A stretch of DNA of 64,000 nt from 0-14-0-80-60-11 sp049322355 (GCA_049322355.1 JBMORG010000011.1:1-64000), one strand, 5' to 3'; positions 15,156 to 24,261 are shown, numbered from the stretch's first letter. Notes: generated from the sequence alone by a model not told the origin. Numbers and translations are program-made.

Positions 15156-16269
15156 TTATTGCTCTTCTCCCGGATTGAGCAAGTAAGCCTCCACAAATGA
15201 ATCCAGGTCGCCGTCCAGGACCGCGTCCACGTTGCCCTCTTCATGCTTGGTGCGGTGGTCCTTGATCAGGCGGTAGGGCTGCATGACATAGGAGCGAATC
15301 TGGCTGCCCCAGGCGATCTCCTTCTGGGAATCCTGCATTTCCTGCTTCTTTTCTTCCCGCTTGCGTTTCTCCAGGTTGTAAAGGCGCGCCCGGAGTACCT
15401 TCATGGCCAGTTCCCGGTTGCGGTGCTGGGACCGCTCCGTCTGGGAGGACACCACGATGCCCGTGGGCAGGTGGGTTAGGCGCACCGCGGAGGAGGTTTT
15501 GTTGACGTGCTGGCCGCCGGGGCCGCTGGCCCGGAAAGTGTCGATGCGCAGGTCTTTTTCCTGGATGTCGATATCGATGCGGTCGTCTACCTCGGGCAAG
15601 ACCTGCACCGCAGCAAAGGAGGTGTGGCGGCGGCCGCTGGCGTCGAAAGGCGAGATGCGCACCAGGCGGTGGATGCCGTTTTCGCTCTTCAGATAGCCGA
15701 AAGCGTAAGGGCCGTTGGCGGTGAAGGTGACGCTTTTGACACCCGCCTCATCGCCAGGGAGAAAGTCGATGGTTTCGGTCTTAAAGCCCTTGCGTTCGGC
15801 AAAACGCAGGTACATGCGCAGTAAAATTTCAGCCCAATCCTGGGCTTCAGTGCCACCGGCTCCGGCGTGAATGGTGACGATGGCGTTCTTCTCGTCCTCC
15901 TCGCCGCCCAGGAGCAGTTTAAGCTCCCAGTCCGAGAAGGCCCGCTCCATATTTGCCAGTTCCCCGGCTACTTCTTTTAAGGCCTTGTGGTCTTCTTCCT
16001 CCAGGGCTAAATCCAACAAGACCTCCAGGTCTTCCAACTGCTGGCGTCGCTCTTGCCATTCTTGCGTCGCCTGGATGAGGGCCCCACGCTCCTTGGTGAT
16101 ATCCGCGGCCCGGGTCTGGTCGTCCCAGAACTCCGGAGCAGCCATCAGCTCTTCAATATGCCGCAATCTGACCTGTTTGCCCGCCAGATCAAAGATGACC
16201 TCGAAGGGTTTCCAAGCGTTCTTGTAAGACTTTCAATCGGGTTTTGATTTCGACGCTATCCGGTAACAT
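15156..16269 (-). CDS. prfB: Peptide chain release factor 2, with programmed +1 frameshift
   Basis: RF2 releases polypeptides at UGA and UAA. The gene starts at ATG 16269 behind AGGAGG and reads 26 codons to an in-frame TGA (16191-16189). A +1 shift at CTT-TGA continues into LDLAGKQVRLRHIEEL and the rest of the protein (370 aa in total). The GGQ motif is in RASGPGGQHVNKTSSAVRLTHLPTG, and the codon-recognition motif SPF is in VRISPFDASGRRHTSF. The classical autoregulatory shift is conserved here, so the TGA is not selenocysteine. Annotation pipelines may call only the 3' part from 16166. Confidence 0.96.
16189..16203 (-). promoter_or_regulatory. prfB programmed frameshift site
   Basis: On the minus strand the codons are CGA GGT CAT CTT TGA. 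GAGG acts as the Shine-Dalgarno-like stimulator three nt before the CTT slippery codon, and TGA is the slowly decoded stop. The layout matches E. coli prfB (AGG GGG TAT CTT TGA). Confidence 0.93.
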
Positions 16270-16491
16270 TACAACCTCCTATGCTCTCTGGGAAGGGTTT
16301 AGAGCGGGCAATTAAGCAGCATGGCCACCTTTAGCCGATGTTCCTAACCCTTTATATTTTATCATAATTTGAACGGATTGGAAGAAGAAGAATGTTTCTG
16401 GGGCCTTGGCACTCCGACTTTAAGGATGAGCCTGCCTTAAGTAATTTGACTTACAGTAATTTTAAACGCGGGAGGCGCTGCGCTTTCCGCC

Positions 16492-17238
16492 CTACCTTAA
16501 CTGCTCCAGCATCAGCGCCCCGGTGAGCACCAGGACTTCCAGGATTTCATTGGCGGCCCCCAGAACGTCCCCGGTGATGCCCCCCAGACGTTTCTGAAAG
16601 TAGAGGCTTCCCATCCAGACAATGAGGCCAGCGATTCCAAAAAGCACCAGGCCCTTGACGCCCAGGAGCGCCAGAGACAAGGCCCCGGCACTGAGGCTGG
16701 CGCCACCTGCAACCTGGCGGCTCACCCCCAGGGTCATGGCCTGGCCCAGCCCCCCTTCCGGGCGGGCATAGGGCGAGAGATAAGCCAGTAGCACCATGCC
16801 CCAGCGGCTGATCACCGGATAGAGCAGCAGGGAGCGGGCCTCGATTGCAGCAAGTGAGGAGAACAGGGCAAATTTCCAGAGGAGCGCCACAATAAGACTG
16901 ATCACCCCGAAGGCCCCCACCCGGGAGTCTTTCATGATGCGAAGGGAATCTGCCGGGGTGTGCCCGCCTCCCAGACCGTCGGCGGTGTCGGCCAGGCCGT
17001 CCAGATGGAGGCCGCCGGTGATAAACACGGTTAAGGCCAAGAGTAGTGCCGCAGCCGCAGGCGTTGGCAGGATTTTTATAAGGCCCAACCAGGCACCCCA
17101 GAACCCTAACCCTAACAAGGCTCCGACCCAGGGGAACCAAAACATGGAGCGGGCCAGGGCCGCCTCATCAGCGGGGCCGGGCCAAGGCCAAGGGAGCTTG
17201 GTGAGAAAAGTGAGAGCCAGGGGGAAGGTGGTCGTCAT
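16492..17238 (-). CDS. cobS: Adenosylcobinamide-GDP ribazoletransferase (cobalamin synthase)
   Basis: Membrane enzyme that joins adenosylcobinamide-GDP with alpha-ribazole to make cobalamin. 248 aa with multiple hydrophobic segments. The catalytic Asp-rich loop GGLHLDGLADTADGLGGG near residues 75-92 is diagnostic, followed by IMKDSRVGAFG. It is the last gene of the minus-strand order cobU-cobT-cobS. A 7-bp repeat array abuts the start codon and leaves no clear Shine-Dalgarno. Confidence 0.95.
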   Translation of the reverse strand: MTTTFPLALTFLTKLPWPWPGPADEAALARSMFWFPWVGALLGLGFWGAWLGLIKILPTPAAAALLLALTVFITGGLHLDGLADTADGLGGGHTPADSLRIMKDSRVGAFGVISLIVALLWKFALFSSLAAIEARSLLLYPVISRWGMVLLAYLSPYARPEGGLGQAMTLGVSRQVAGGASLSAGALSLALLGVKGLVLFGIAGLIVWMGSLYFQKRLGGITGDVLGAANEILEVLVLTGALMLEQLR

Positions 17239-17240
17239 GG

Positions 17241-17268
17241 TCAGTATTCAGTATTCAGCATTCAGTAG
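17241..17268. repeat. Degenerate 7-bp tandem array (4 units)
   Basis: Units TCAGTAT, TCAGTAT, TCAGCAT, TCAGTAG. The array begins 2 nt from the cobS start codon and occupies the place where its ribosome binding site would be. Confidence 0.75.
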
Positions 17269-17371
17269 CTGTCAATGCTCGGAGGAGAAAATAGATAAGC
17301 CAGTGCCATGGTTTAAGATTAACAGAAGCAACCGCCTAAATGCTCCTATCAAACCGGCCACTGACTATTGA

Positions 17372-18430
17372 CTATTCGTCTTTTTCGGCCACTCCGGCTT
17401 CCCCAAAAGTGGCCATTTCCCGATAAATCTTGACGCCGGCTTCCAGCAGGTTCAACCCTAATGCCGCGCCGGTGCCTTCTCCCAGACGCATCTGCAGGTT
17501 AAACAAGGGTTTCAGGCCCAGGTAATCCAGCATGATCTGATGCCCAGGCTCCACGGAGCGGTGGGCGGCGATGAGGTAATCGGTCACCGACGGGGCCAGA
17601 GCCGCGGCCACCAGCGCGCCGGCGGTGGCAATAAAGCCGTCCAACATCAGAGGCCTCCGGGCCGCGGCCGTTCCCAGGATGAGACCGGCAATGCCGGCGA
17701 TTTCCAGGCCGCCCACCGCAGCCAGGACCCCCACCGGGTCCTCGGCGCTGGGCCGGTGCAGGGCCAAAGCCCGGTTGATCACCGCCACCTTATGACGTAA
17801 AGTCTGATCCTCAATCCCGGTGCCCCGGCCGGTAACCGCGGCCACCGGGCGGCCGGTAAAGACCGCGGCCAGGGCCGCGGCTGGTGTGGTATTGCCAATG
17901 CCCATGTCCCCGGCGGCCATGGCGTCCATCCCTGCAGCCGTGGCCTGTTCTGCCAATTCTACTCCCACCAGCAGGGCCTGAATAGCCTCCTCCCGGGTGA
18001 GCGCCGGCTCTTGGGCCATATTGCGGGTGCCATGGGCCACCTTCCGGACAATGAGATCCGGGAGGTGGCCGAAATCGTGGTTGACCCCGATATCCACCAC
18101 TGCCACCCGAGCCCCTGCATGGCGGGCCAGGACATTGATTCCCGCGCCGCCACTAAGAAAATTCAGGACCATCTGGTGGGTGACTTCCTGGGGATAAGCG
18201 CTCACCCCTTCGGCCACCACCCCGTGGTCCGCGGCAAAGACTACCACCCACTTCTTTTCCAGCGGGGGCATCGGCTCCCGGCGCATGGCCACGTAGCGGG
18301 CCGCCAACTCTTCCAACCGACCCAAACTGCCTCGGGGCTTGGTCAGGGAATCCAGACGCTCTTGGGCCCTTTCCAGCCAGGAGGGATCCAGGGGCTCAAT
18401 CTGGGAGATTATCTGGGACAATTCTGTCAT
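17372..18430 (-). CDS. cobT: Nicotinate-nucleotide-dimethylbenzimidazole phosphoribosyltransferase
   Basis: Makes alpha-ribazole phosphate, the lower-ligand precursor of cobalamin, from NaMN and DMB. Segments typical of the family are LTKPRGSLGRLEELA, VVFAADHGVVAEGVSAYPQEVT, SGGAGINVLARHAG, GDMGIGNTTPAAA, GRGTGIEDQTL and the C-terminal MRLGEGTGAALGL, whose Glu is the catalytic base. I start it at ATG 18430 (352 aa). A longer frame to 18478 exists but adds a non-conserved extension. It lies between cobU and cobS. Confidence 0.95.
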   Translation of the reverse strand: MTELSQIISQIEPLDPSWLERAQERLDSLTKPRGSLGRLEELAARYVAMRREPMPPLEKKWVVVFAADHGVVAEGVSAYPQEVTHQMVLNFLSGGAGINVLARHAGARVAVVDIGVNHDFGHLPDLIVRKVAHGTRNMAQEPALTREEAIQALLVGVELAEQATAAGMDAMAAGDMGIGNTTPAAALAAVFTGRPVAAVTGRGTGIEDQTLRHKVAVINRALALHRPSAEDPVGVLAAVGGLEIAGIAGLILGTAAARRPLMLDGFIATAGALVAAALAPSVTDYLIAAHRSVEPGHQIMLDYLGLKPLFNLQMRLGEGTGAALGLNLLEAGVKIYREMATFGEAGVAEKDE

Positions 18431-18518
18431 CATAAGCCACACGACCTCAATCAGAAAATGACTTTCAGCAGTCAACATTGATCAGCATAAGTCAATGTCT
18501 CTATGGATAATTTCGACC

Positions 18519-19100
18519 CTACGGTTTTTGACGGAAAAAATCACTTACTTTGACGAGCATAGGCACTCCCGCCACTATCAGGACCACCAGGTCCGCCACC
18601 TGGGCCAGCCGCTGGTGCAGCCAGCCGGCTTGATCCCTAAACTCCCGCCCCACCGGATTGTCAGGCACAATCCCCCACCCCACTTCGTTACTGATCAGGA
18701 TGATGGGAGTCGTGGTCTTTCGTAGTGTCTCTACCAAGCTTTCAAAAGCGGTCTGGATCCGCCCTTTAGGGGCGCCCTCTTGCAGCAGGAGGTTGGATAC
18801 CCACATGGTGAGGCAGTCCACCAGTATGACCCCGTAGCCGGACTGGCCTGCGCTCAGAACGGACGGCAGGTCCAGGGGGACTTCCCGGGTAATCCAATCC
18901 GAGCCGCGTTCCTGCTGGTGGGCCGCGATGCGGGCCTCCATCTCGGCGTCCCTGGGTTCGCAAGTGGCCACAAAAAGACGGGGTGTCGGGCAGCGCGCCG
19001 CCAGACCCAGACCGTAGCGGCTTTTGCCACTGCGAGCCCCCCCCAAGAGCAGGGCCACTCGAAATTGTGACGTTACATTATCCACGTTGAGAGTTCCCAA
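18519..19100 (-). CDS. cobU: Adenosylcobinamide kinase / adenosylcobinamide-phosphate guanylyltransferase
   Basis: Bifunctional enzyme that phosphorylates and then guanylylates adenosylcobinamide in nucleotide-loop assembly. The P-loop is LLLGGARSGKSRYG. The family segments VDCLTMWVSNLLL and VSNEVGWGIVPDNPVGREFRDQAGWLHQRLA are clear. 193 aa, with about 13 residues before the first strand. First gene of cobU-cobT-cobS. I see no B12 riboswitch upstream; instead a MITE-like repeat lies there. Confidence 0.94.
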   Translation of the reverse strand: MGTLNVDNVTSQFRVALLLGGARSGKSRYGLGLAARCPTPRLFVATCEPRDAEMEARIAAHQQERGSDWITREVPLDLPSVLSAGQSGYGVILVDCLTMWVSNLLLQEGAPKGRIQTAFESLVETLRKTTTPIILISNEVGWGIVPDNPVGREFRDQAGWLHQRLAQVADLVVLIVAGVPMLVKVSDFFRQKP

Positions 19101-19155
19101 CTTTTCTTATCGGCGTCCGGCTCAGCTTTCTCAAACTCTGTAAAAATGGCCGATA

Positions 19156-19282
19156 GAGCCTCTTGCAAAATTCATCCAAAAACAAGACTTTTCTTGGCTG
19201 CTAAATAAAACCCCAGGTAGCACAGGCTTTCCAGCCTCTGCGAACGCAGGCTGAAGCTGCGGCTACATTTTGCAAGAGGCTC
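19156..19282. mobile_element. MITE-like element with 16-bp perfect terminal inverted repeats
   Basis: GAGCCTCTTGCAAAAT at 19156-19171 is exactly inverted at 19267-19282, bounding a 127-bp non-coding segment. An inner part (about 19217-19266) holds imperfect GCAGGCTG/CAGGCT palindromes. No target-site duplication is obvious. The element sits in the 376-bp gap between cobU and the acyl-CoA dehydrogenase gene, which otherwise holds no gene. Size and ends fit a miniature transposable element moved in trans. Confidence 0.65.
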
Positions 19283-19476
19283 GCTAGTATTCAAAAAATT
19301 TAACCTAATTATTCACCACTGCCAACCTATCAGGACCAATTAAAGAGGCGGCGCAATGCTCTGCTCCCAACTTTAATTACCGGGAGAAAAATCGTTACTG
19401 CTGCAGAGTGCCTTGACCAAATATGGCAAATTTGGGATGATAGCCCTGGAGATCACCAACAACAAAGAGGTGCAGC

Positions 19477-20619
19477 ATGGATTTTACTCTATCACCCGAA
19501 CAACAGGCGGTCCAGAAAAAGGCACAGCATTTGGCCCGGGAAGTCAAAGAGCTATCCGCCCGGCTTGACCGCGAGGCCCAATTTCCTAATGAAATCCTGC
19601 ATCTCTGGGGTCAGGAAGGCATGTTCGGCCTGGCCCTGCAGCGAGAATACGGCGGGCAAGGTATGGATTACGTGGCCTACGTTTTGGCCCAGATGGAATT
19701 GGCCCAAGCCTGTCCGGCCTCCGCCCTGATCGTCCATGTAAACCATACCCTGTTCGGCGGAACTGTAGCCCAGTTTGGGACAGCGGCCCAGAAAGAAGCC
19801 TGGCTGCCGGAAGTAGCCCAAGGCAAGGCCTTAGCCTGCTTTGCCTTGACCGAACCGGAAGCAGGATCCGACCCCGCAGGAATGAAGAGTGTAGCCCGCC
19901 CGGTTAAGGACGGCTGGATGCTCACCGGGGGCAAAAACTTTGTCACTTCGGGGGGCGAAGCCCGGTATGTCCTGCTGGCCGCGATCACCGAACCGGGACA
20001 GGGGAGCAAGGGCATCAGCGCCTTCGTGGTGGATATTCCGGCAACTCCGGAGATTACCTGGGGCAGCCGGGAAGAGAAATTGGGATTAAAGGCTGCGGCT
20101 TCTGTCCCCCTGTTTTTCGATGAAGCTCGCTTGCCGGCGGGCAGCCTCCTGGGCGACTTGAACAAGGGGCTCACGGTGATGCTGACGGCCCTGGATGCCG
20201 CCCGGGTAGGTTCCGCGGCCATCGCCGTGGGTTTGGGACGGGGAGCTTTGGCCGAAGCTCTGGCCTATGCCAAAAAGCGGCGGCAGTTCGGCCAGGCCGT
20301 GGCTGATTTCCAAGCCATTCAGTGGAAACTGGCGGATATGGCCACTGACCTGGAAGCCGCCAGTCTCCTGACCCTGAAGGCCGCCTGGCTCAAAGACCGG
20401 AACCGTCCGTACCGGGCCCCAGCCGCCATGGCTAAAAAATTCGCCACCGACGCAGCCATGGCCGCCGCCACCGAAGGAGTGCAAATCTTGGGGGGCTACG
20501 GTTATCTCACGGATTTTCCCATGGAGCGTTATTTTAGGGACGCCAAAGCGGGCCAGATTTACGAAGGCACCAACGAAATTATGCGACTGATTATCGCCCG
20601 GGAGTTGTTGAAGGGGTGA
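19477..20619 (+). CDS. Acyl-CoA dehydrogenase
   Basis: FAD-dependent alpha,beta-dehydrogenation of an acyl-CoA. Family hallmarks in order: FDLP-like N-terminal helices, ALTEPEAGSDPAGM (flavin and substrate binding), TGGKNFVTSGG, AKKRRQFGQAVADFQAIQWKLADM, GVQILGGYGYLTDFPMERYFRDAK and C-terminal IYEGTNEIMRLIIAREL with the catalytic Glu. 380 aa, typical. Chain-length preference cannot be read from sequence. It precedes cobO by 71 bp on the same strand. An electron-transfer flavoprotein partner is not in the window. Confidence 0.95.
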   Translation: MDFTLSPEQQAVQKKAQHLAREVKELSARLDREAQFPNEILHLWGQEGMFGLALQREYGGQGMDYVAYVLAQMELAQACPASALIVHVNHTLFGGTVAQFGTAAQKEAWLPEVAQGKALACFALTEPEAGSDPAGMKSVARPVKDGWMLTGGKNFVTSGGEARYVLLAAITEPGQGSKGISAFVVDIPATPEITWGSREEKLGLKAAASVPLFFDEARLPAGSLLGDLNKGLTVMLTALDAARVGSAAIAVGLGRGALAEALAYAKKRRQFGQAVADFQAIQWKLADMATDLEAASLLTLKAAWLKDRNRPYRAPAAMAKKFATDAAMAAATEGVQILGGYGYLTDFPMERYFRDAKAGQIYEGTNEIMRLIIARELLKG

Positions 20620-20690
20620 GTATATCAGAGGTCCGCGCCAATATCAGTAGCCAACATTAAATGACCGCTACATTTTTTTAAGGAATTAAC

Positions 20691-21230
20691 GTGGCCGAGC
20701 CAAAATTGAAGCAGGGACTTATTCAGGTATATACCGGAGACGGCAAGGGCAAGACCACCTGCGCCCTGGGCCTGGCGCTGCGGGCCGTGGGCCAGGGGTT
20801 GCAGGTTTTCATGGTCCAGTTCATGAAGGGCCGGGATACCGGGGAAGCCCGGGCCGCGGCGGGTAGATTGGCCCCGGATATGACCCTGCGCTTCTTTGGA
20901 CGTCCGGGTCTGGTCAATCTGCGGGCCCCCGCCGCTGAGGATTTGGCCCTCATCCGGGAGGCTTGGGATTTAGCCAGCCAGGTTATTCTGGCCGGTAAGC
21001 ACGACCTGGTGATCCTGGATGAAATCAACCTGGCCCTAACACACAACCTGCTGCCAAAAGAAGAGGTCTTCCAAGTGTTGCGGCGCAGGCCACCTTGGGT
21101 GGAAGTGGTCCTCACGGGCCGGCAGGCACCGCCGGAACTGGTGGAATTGGCCGATCTGGTTACAGAAATGCGGCCCCTGAAACATTACTACGCTGCCGGG
21201 GTTAAAGCCCGGCGCGGCATAGAGTGGTAG
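20691..21230 (+). CDS. cobO: Cob(I)yrinic acid a,c-diamide adenosyltransferase
   Basis: Adds the adenosyl ligand to cob(I)alamin-type corrinoids (CobA/BtuR/CobO family). The P-loop GDGKGKTT is at residues 16-23. It is followed by VFMVQFMKGRDTGEA and the Walker-B-like LVILDEINLAL. The C-terminal VTEMRPLKHYYAAGVKARRGIEW is the family signature. 179 aa from GTG 20691. It complements cobU-T-S, which lie on the other side of the acyl-CoA dehydrogenase gene and diverge. Confidence 0.95.
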   Translation: MAEPKLKQGLIQVYTGDGKGKTTCALGLALRAVGQGLQVFMVQFMKGRDTGEARAAAGRLAPDMTLRFFGRPGLVNLRAPAAEDLALIREAWDLASQVILAGKHDLVILDEINLALTHNLLPKEEVFQVLRRRPPWVEVVLTGRQAPPELVELADLVTEMRPLKHYYAAGVKARRGIEW

Positions 21231-21307
21231 TTACCTCTGACCAATCAAGGCACCAGATACGTCCTGGGTGTCCGCCGATTTGGCCCTTTCAAGTTTAAAT
21301 AGACAGC

Positions 21308-22567
21308 ATGGTTGAACCCCATCATCCACCAGCACAACCTAGCCGACTAAAAAGATGGGCACTCAGCCTCGGTCTGGTCGTTCTTAGCGTTATGGCGGTA
21401 CTCTTCTGCCTGGAAATGGCGCTGCACTTCACCTCATATAAACACCTGTTAACCAGAGATCGCCACCTCCGTTACTATTACCAGGTAGACCCTATTAAAG
21501 GCTTCGATATTAAGCCCAATGTGAAAGCCATACCCCTTTCGGTGGACAACCGTATTCAATACTGTATCTGGTCCAATGAATTAGGGTGTTTTGATGAACC
21601 CTACCGCGAGGAAAAACAATTTATCCTGCTGCTTGGGGACAGTTTTACCCACAGTTTTGCCCCCTTTCAGGATAAATGGGGCACCCAAATCGAAAAATTG
21701 CTGAACTATCGGGTGCTTAAATGCGGGGTTACCGGATATGGGACCGGTCAAGAATTGAAAAAGGCTGAAGAGATCATAGAAAAGGTCAAGAATAAGCCGC
21801 AATTGATCATTGTAGGGTATTTCTTTAATGACTTGAGCGATGATATTGCCTTCCCCAACCTGACGGTGGTTGATGGCTTTCTGGTGCCTTCCGTTAAATA
21901 CAAAGATCCCGAAACCAATAAAATCCTCATTGAAAAATTGACCAAGCAATACACCCTATGGGAAAAGGTGTTCAGCGGCACCTACCCCTTAAGCCTGGGA
22001 GATATGATCAGGTACCATCTGGACCGGAACCTGATACTAATGAACCTGGTCAATGATTCCTTTGCCAGGATTTTACCGGAAAAGATATCTGATTACACTG
22101 TGTCCAACAAAATGCTGGCATTTGAACCGGAAGACAAAATTTGGAATTTTTGGCAGCAGCACTTTCAAAATCTTTTGGCCTTTAAAAAGCTGGCCAGGGC
22201 CGATCAAGCCAACCTGCTGATGGTGCTGATTCCCACCAACCTTCAGGTCTACCCCTTTCTGGCGCCCCACCCGGGCATTGATTTGGAACGGCCCAACCGG
22301 GTGTTGGCCCAGTTCTTTCAAGCTCAGGGCATCGATTATCTCGATCTGCTGCCTTTGCTGAGATCCTATGCTGATCAAACGCCGCGGTCAGGCTTGAACC
22401 CGGAGAAAGATTTGTATTGGCGGCATAATTCTCACTGGAGCATCAGGGGCGAACACCTGGTGGGCTTGCTGGTGTCCCGGTACATCCTGGAACATAATTT
22501 ACTTCAGGTCCCGGACCGGGAAGCCAAACTCAGAATTATTGAAGATAGATTGAAGGACTTTCGCTAA
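21308..22567 (+). CDS. Membrane-anchored SGNH-hydrolase/acetyltransferase-like protein
   Basis: 419 aa with one N-terminal membrane anchor (about residues 17-37) and an extracytoplasmic SGNH-like domain. FILLLGDSFTHSF carries the Gly-Asp-Ser block (110-112). A late YWRHNSHWSIRGEHLVG segment near residue 380 supplies the His expected of the catalytic dyad. This resembles AlgX/AlgJ or DltD-like proteins that O-acetylate or modify surface polymers. No partner MBOAT protein is nearby, so the substrate is unknown. Confidence 0.7.
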   Translation: MVEPHHPPAQPSRLKRWALSLGLVVLSVMAVLFCLEMALHFTSYKHLLTRDRHLRYYYQVDPIKGFDIKPNVKAIPLSVDNRIQYCIWSNELGCFDEPYREEKQFILLLGDSFTHSFAPFQDKWGTQIEKLLNYRVLKCGVTGYGTGQELKKAEEIIEKVKNKPQLIIVGYFFNDLSDDIAFPNLTVVDGFLVPSVKYKDPETNKILIEKLTKQYTLWEKVFSGTYPLSLGDMIRYHLDRNLILMNLVNDSFARILPEKISDYTVSNKMLAFEPEDKIWNFWQQHFQNLLAFKKLARADQANLLMVLIPTNLQVYPFLAPHPGIDLERPNRVLAQFFQAQGIDYLDLLPLLRSYADQTPRSGLNPEKDLYWRHNSHWSIRGEHLVGLLVSRYILEHNLLQVPDREAKLRIIEDRLKDFR

Positions 22568-22596
22568 AGGTCGAGAATGACTCGATTCCCACTGCC

Positions 22597-23610
22597 CTAC
22601 TTCCAGACTCCGTCGATCTCGGCCTGACACTTGGGACATTTTCCGTCTTTTAGATGATAACGCCGGATGGTATAACCCAGGCGCTCGATGAGCAGTTCCT
22701 GACAAGCATAACAATAAGTGCTCTCTCCGCCTTCTCCCGGAATATTGCCGACATAGACATAGCGGAGTCCGGCTTTCAGGCCGATCTCCCTGGCCCGGCG
22801 CAGGGTGGCCGCCGGAGTGGCGGGCCGGTCCATCATTTTGAAGGTAGGGTGAAATGCAGTCACATGCCAGGGAATAGTCGGGCTTACGCCTTTGATGAAA
22901 TGGGCGATGTCGGTAAGTTCGGCATCGGAGTCATTATGTCCGGGAATAACCAGCGTTGTGACCTCCAGCCAGACGCCTTTTTGCTTGAGCCGGGCAATGG
23001 TGTCCAATACCGGCTGCAACCGGGCCTTGCACACCTTGCGGTAAAAGTCGTCCCGCATGCTCTTCAAATCGACGTTGTCGCCGTCGATGAACTCCGCCAG
23101 AGCGTCAGCGGAAGCTGGGGTCATGAAGCCGTTGGACACGAAAACGTTGCGCAGGCCATGTTCCCGGGCGATTTTGGCCACGTCCTGGGCATACTCCATG
23201 AAAATGGTGGGTTCGGTGTAGGTATAGGATATGCTGGCGGAATGTGAACCCAGGGCATAGGCCACGATGGCCTCAGGATCGCGTTCGTCTCCCAGGATCT
23301 TGCCGCCATGAACCCGGGGGTATTGGGAGATGTCATAATTCTGGCAGTGAAGACACATGAAGTTACATCCCACCGTGGCGATGGAATAGGACCGGGTGCC
23401 AGGCAGGAAGTGAAATAATGGTTTTTTTTCAATGGGGTCGATATGCTCGGCAATGACCCGGCCATAATTCATGCTGTAGAGGATGCCATCCTGGTTCTCC
23501 CGTACGTGGCAAAGCCCCCGCTTGCCCGGATCGATTTTGCAATGGTGGGCGCATAAAAAACACTGGACTTTTTGATCTGCCGCACTCTCCCAAAACCTGG
23601 CCTGGTACAT
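22597..23610 (-). CDS. amrS: AmmeMemoRadiSam system radical SAM enzyme
   Basis: Radical SAM enzyme of the PflA-like AmrS family. The cluster motif is VGCNFMCLHCQNYDISQ (Cys82, 86, 89). A Cys-rich N-terminal knuckle precedes it (QCFLCAHHCKIDPGKRGLCHVREN) and a C-terminal CYACQELLIERLGY...CPKCQ zinc-like motif follows. 337 aa. AAGGAG precedes the ATG. The usual partners AMMECR1 and MEMO1 are not in this window. The substrate of the system is not known to me. Confidence 0.93.
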   Translation of the reverse strand: MYQARFWESAADQKVQCFLCAHHCKIDPGKRGLCHVRENQDGILYSMNYGRVIAEHIDPIEKKPLFHFLPGTRSYSIATVGCNFMCLHCQNYDISQYPRVHGGKILGDERDPEAIVAYALGSHSASISYTYTEPTIFMEYAQDVAKIAREHGLRNVFVSNGFMTPASADALAEFIDGDNVDLKSMRDDFYRKVCKARLQPVLDTIARLKQKGVWLEVTTLVIPGHNDSDAELTDIAHFIKGVSPTIPWHVTAFHPTFKMMDRPATPAATLRRAREIGLKAGLRYVYVGNIPGEGGESTYCYACQELLIERLGYTIRRYHLKDGKCPKCQAEIDGVWK

Positions 23611-23760
23611 AAGCTCTCCTTGAAGTATCTCATTTTACTTTATATTCTTCGGACGGGATTGTAAAGGTTTGAGCTGGCTTAGGCAGCCTTGGGGGTTTAT
23701 AGAGGTTGTTATTACACGCCTTGCCAGGAACCGTTTGGTGTGTTACAAATTAGGTTGATG

Positions 23761-23836
23761 GTGGACGTAGCTCAGTTGGCAGAGCACCGGGTTGTGGCCC
23801 CGGCGGTCGCGGGTTCAAGTCCCGTCGTTCACCCCA
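23761..23836 (+). tRNA. tRNA-His (GTG anticodon)
   Basis: Complete cloverleaf: acceptor GTGGACG pairs with CGTTCAC (one G-U). The anticodon stem CCGGG/CCCGG encloses TTGTGGC, with anticodon GTG at 23794-23796. The T arm is GCGGGTTCAAGTCCCGT. The 3' CCA is encoded (23834-23836). Position 23760 is G, the expected G-1 that pairs with C73, a tRNA-His hallmark. It is the integration target of the adjoining element, whose left end regenerates the 3' half. Confidence 0.97.
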
Positions 23837-23838
23837 GA
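23787..23838. repeat. Left attachment repeat (attL core within tRNA-His)
   Basis: 52 bp covering the anticodon stem to just past the CCA of tRNA-His, identical to 33424-33475. The crossover must lie within it. Because the left copy completes the functional tRNA, the element carries its own tRNA 3' half. Confidence 0.9.
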
Positions 23839-23844
23839 GATTTC

Positions 23845-23882
23845 AAGGGGTTAGGCTAAATGGCTTAACCCCTCTTATTTTG
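23845..23882 (+). terminator. Terminator after tRNA-His, supplied by the element
   Basis: GGGGTTAGGC (23847-23856) pairs with GCTTAACCCC (23863-23872), with one G-U pair and a 6-nt loop, followed by a T-rich tract. It lies inside the element. The displaced chromosomal terminator is probably 33484-33515. Confidence 0.75.
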
Positions 23883-23903
23883 TTCCCAGCAATATTCCCA
23901 GCA
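23883..23903. repeat. Candidate integrase arm-type repeat, left copy
   Basis: Two TTCCCAGCA motifs 3 nt apart, matched at 20 of 21 positions in the same orientation at 33288-33308 on the other end of the element. Paired sites near both att cores suggest binding sites for the integrase or excisionase. Confidence 0.5.
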
Positions 23904-23985
23904 TAAAGAAAGTAAAAAAGGGGAAGCCAAAGCCCCCCCTCTTCCCGATGGTAGGGCAGGGCCGGCGCCCCGCCCCGGTTGTGGG

Positions 23986-24261
23986 TTATGCCACCTTACG
24001 AAAGCTCGCCTGCCATTTGCCGCCGGAAAGTTCCTTGCGAATGATTTCATTCAATCGCCTTTGCCGAACCAGGTTTTCAAAGGAAGCAATGGCCCTTGAC
24101 AGAGCAATGATTTCCTGGCTATCCAGGTACAAATTGCCCAAAGCGCCGACCACCTGGTGAAGAATGAAAGCCCTAGTTCCGCCAATTTGCAGGATAAACC
24201 CAAGTTTTCTGATAATCCGATCACTTTTGGTCCGATGTTCCCTTTTCTTTTTTTTCGACAT
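23986..24261 (-). CDS. Small basic protein of the element, unknown function
   Basis: 91 aa starting SKKKKREHRTKSDR, very basic at the N-terminus and mostly helical after. GGGAGG lies 6 nt before the ATG, which supports a real gene. It is the leftmost gene, next to attL, downstream of the capsid gene. I do not recognise it. A DNA-binding or capsid-associated role is possible. Confidence 0.6.
   Translation of the reverse strand: MSKKKKREHRTKSDRIIRKLGFILQIGGTRAFILHQVVGALGNLYLDSQEIIALSRAIASFENLVRQRRLNEIIRKELSGGKWQASFRKVA

Noticed and set aside
16189..16191. In-frame TGA in prfB as a third selenocysteine codon
   Set aside because: The context is the classical RF2 slip site, and homology continues in the +1 frame, not in frame zero.
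19101..19476. Cobalamin riboswitch upstream of cobU or the acyl-CoA dehydrogenase gene
   Set aside because: I could not find a B12-box-like sequence; the gap is largely taken up by the MITE-like element.
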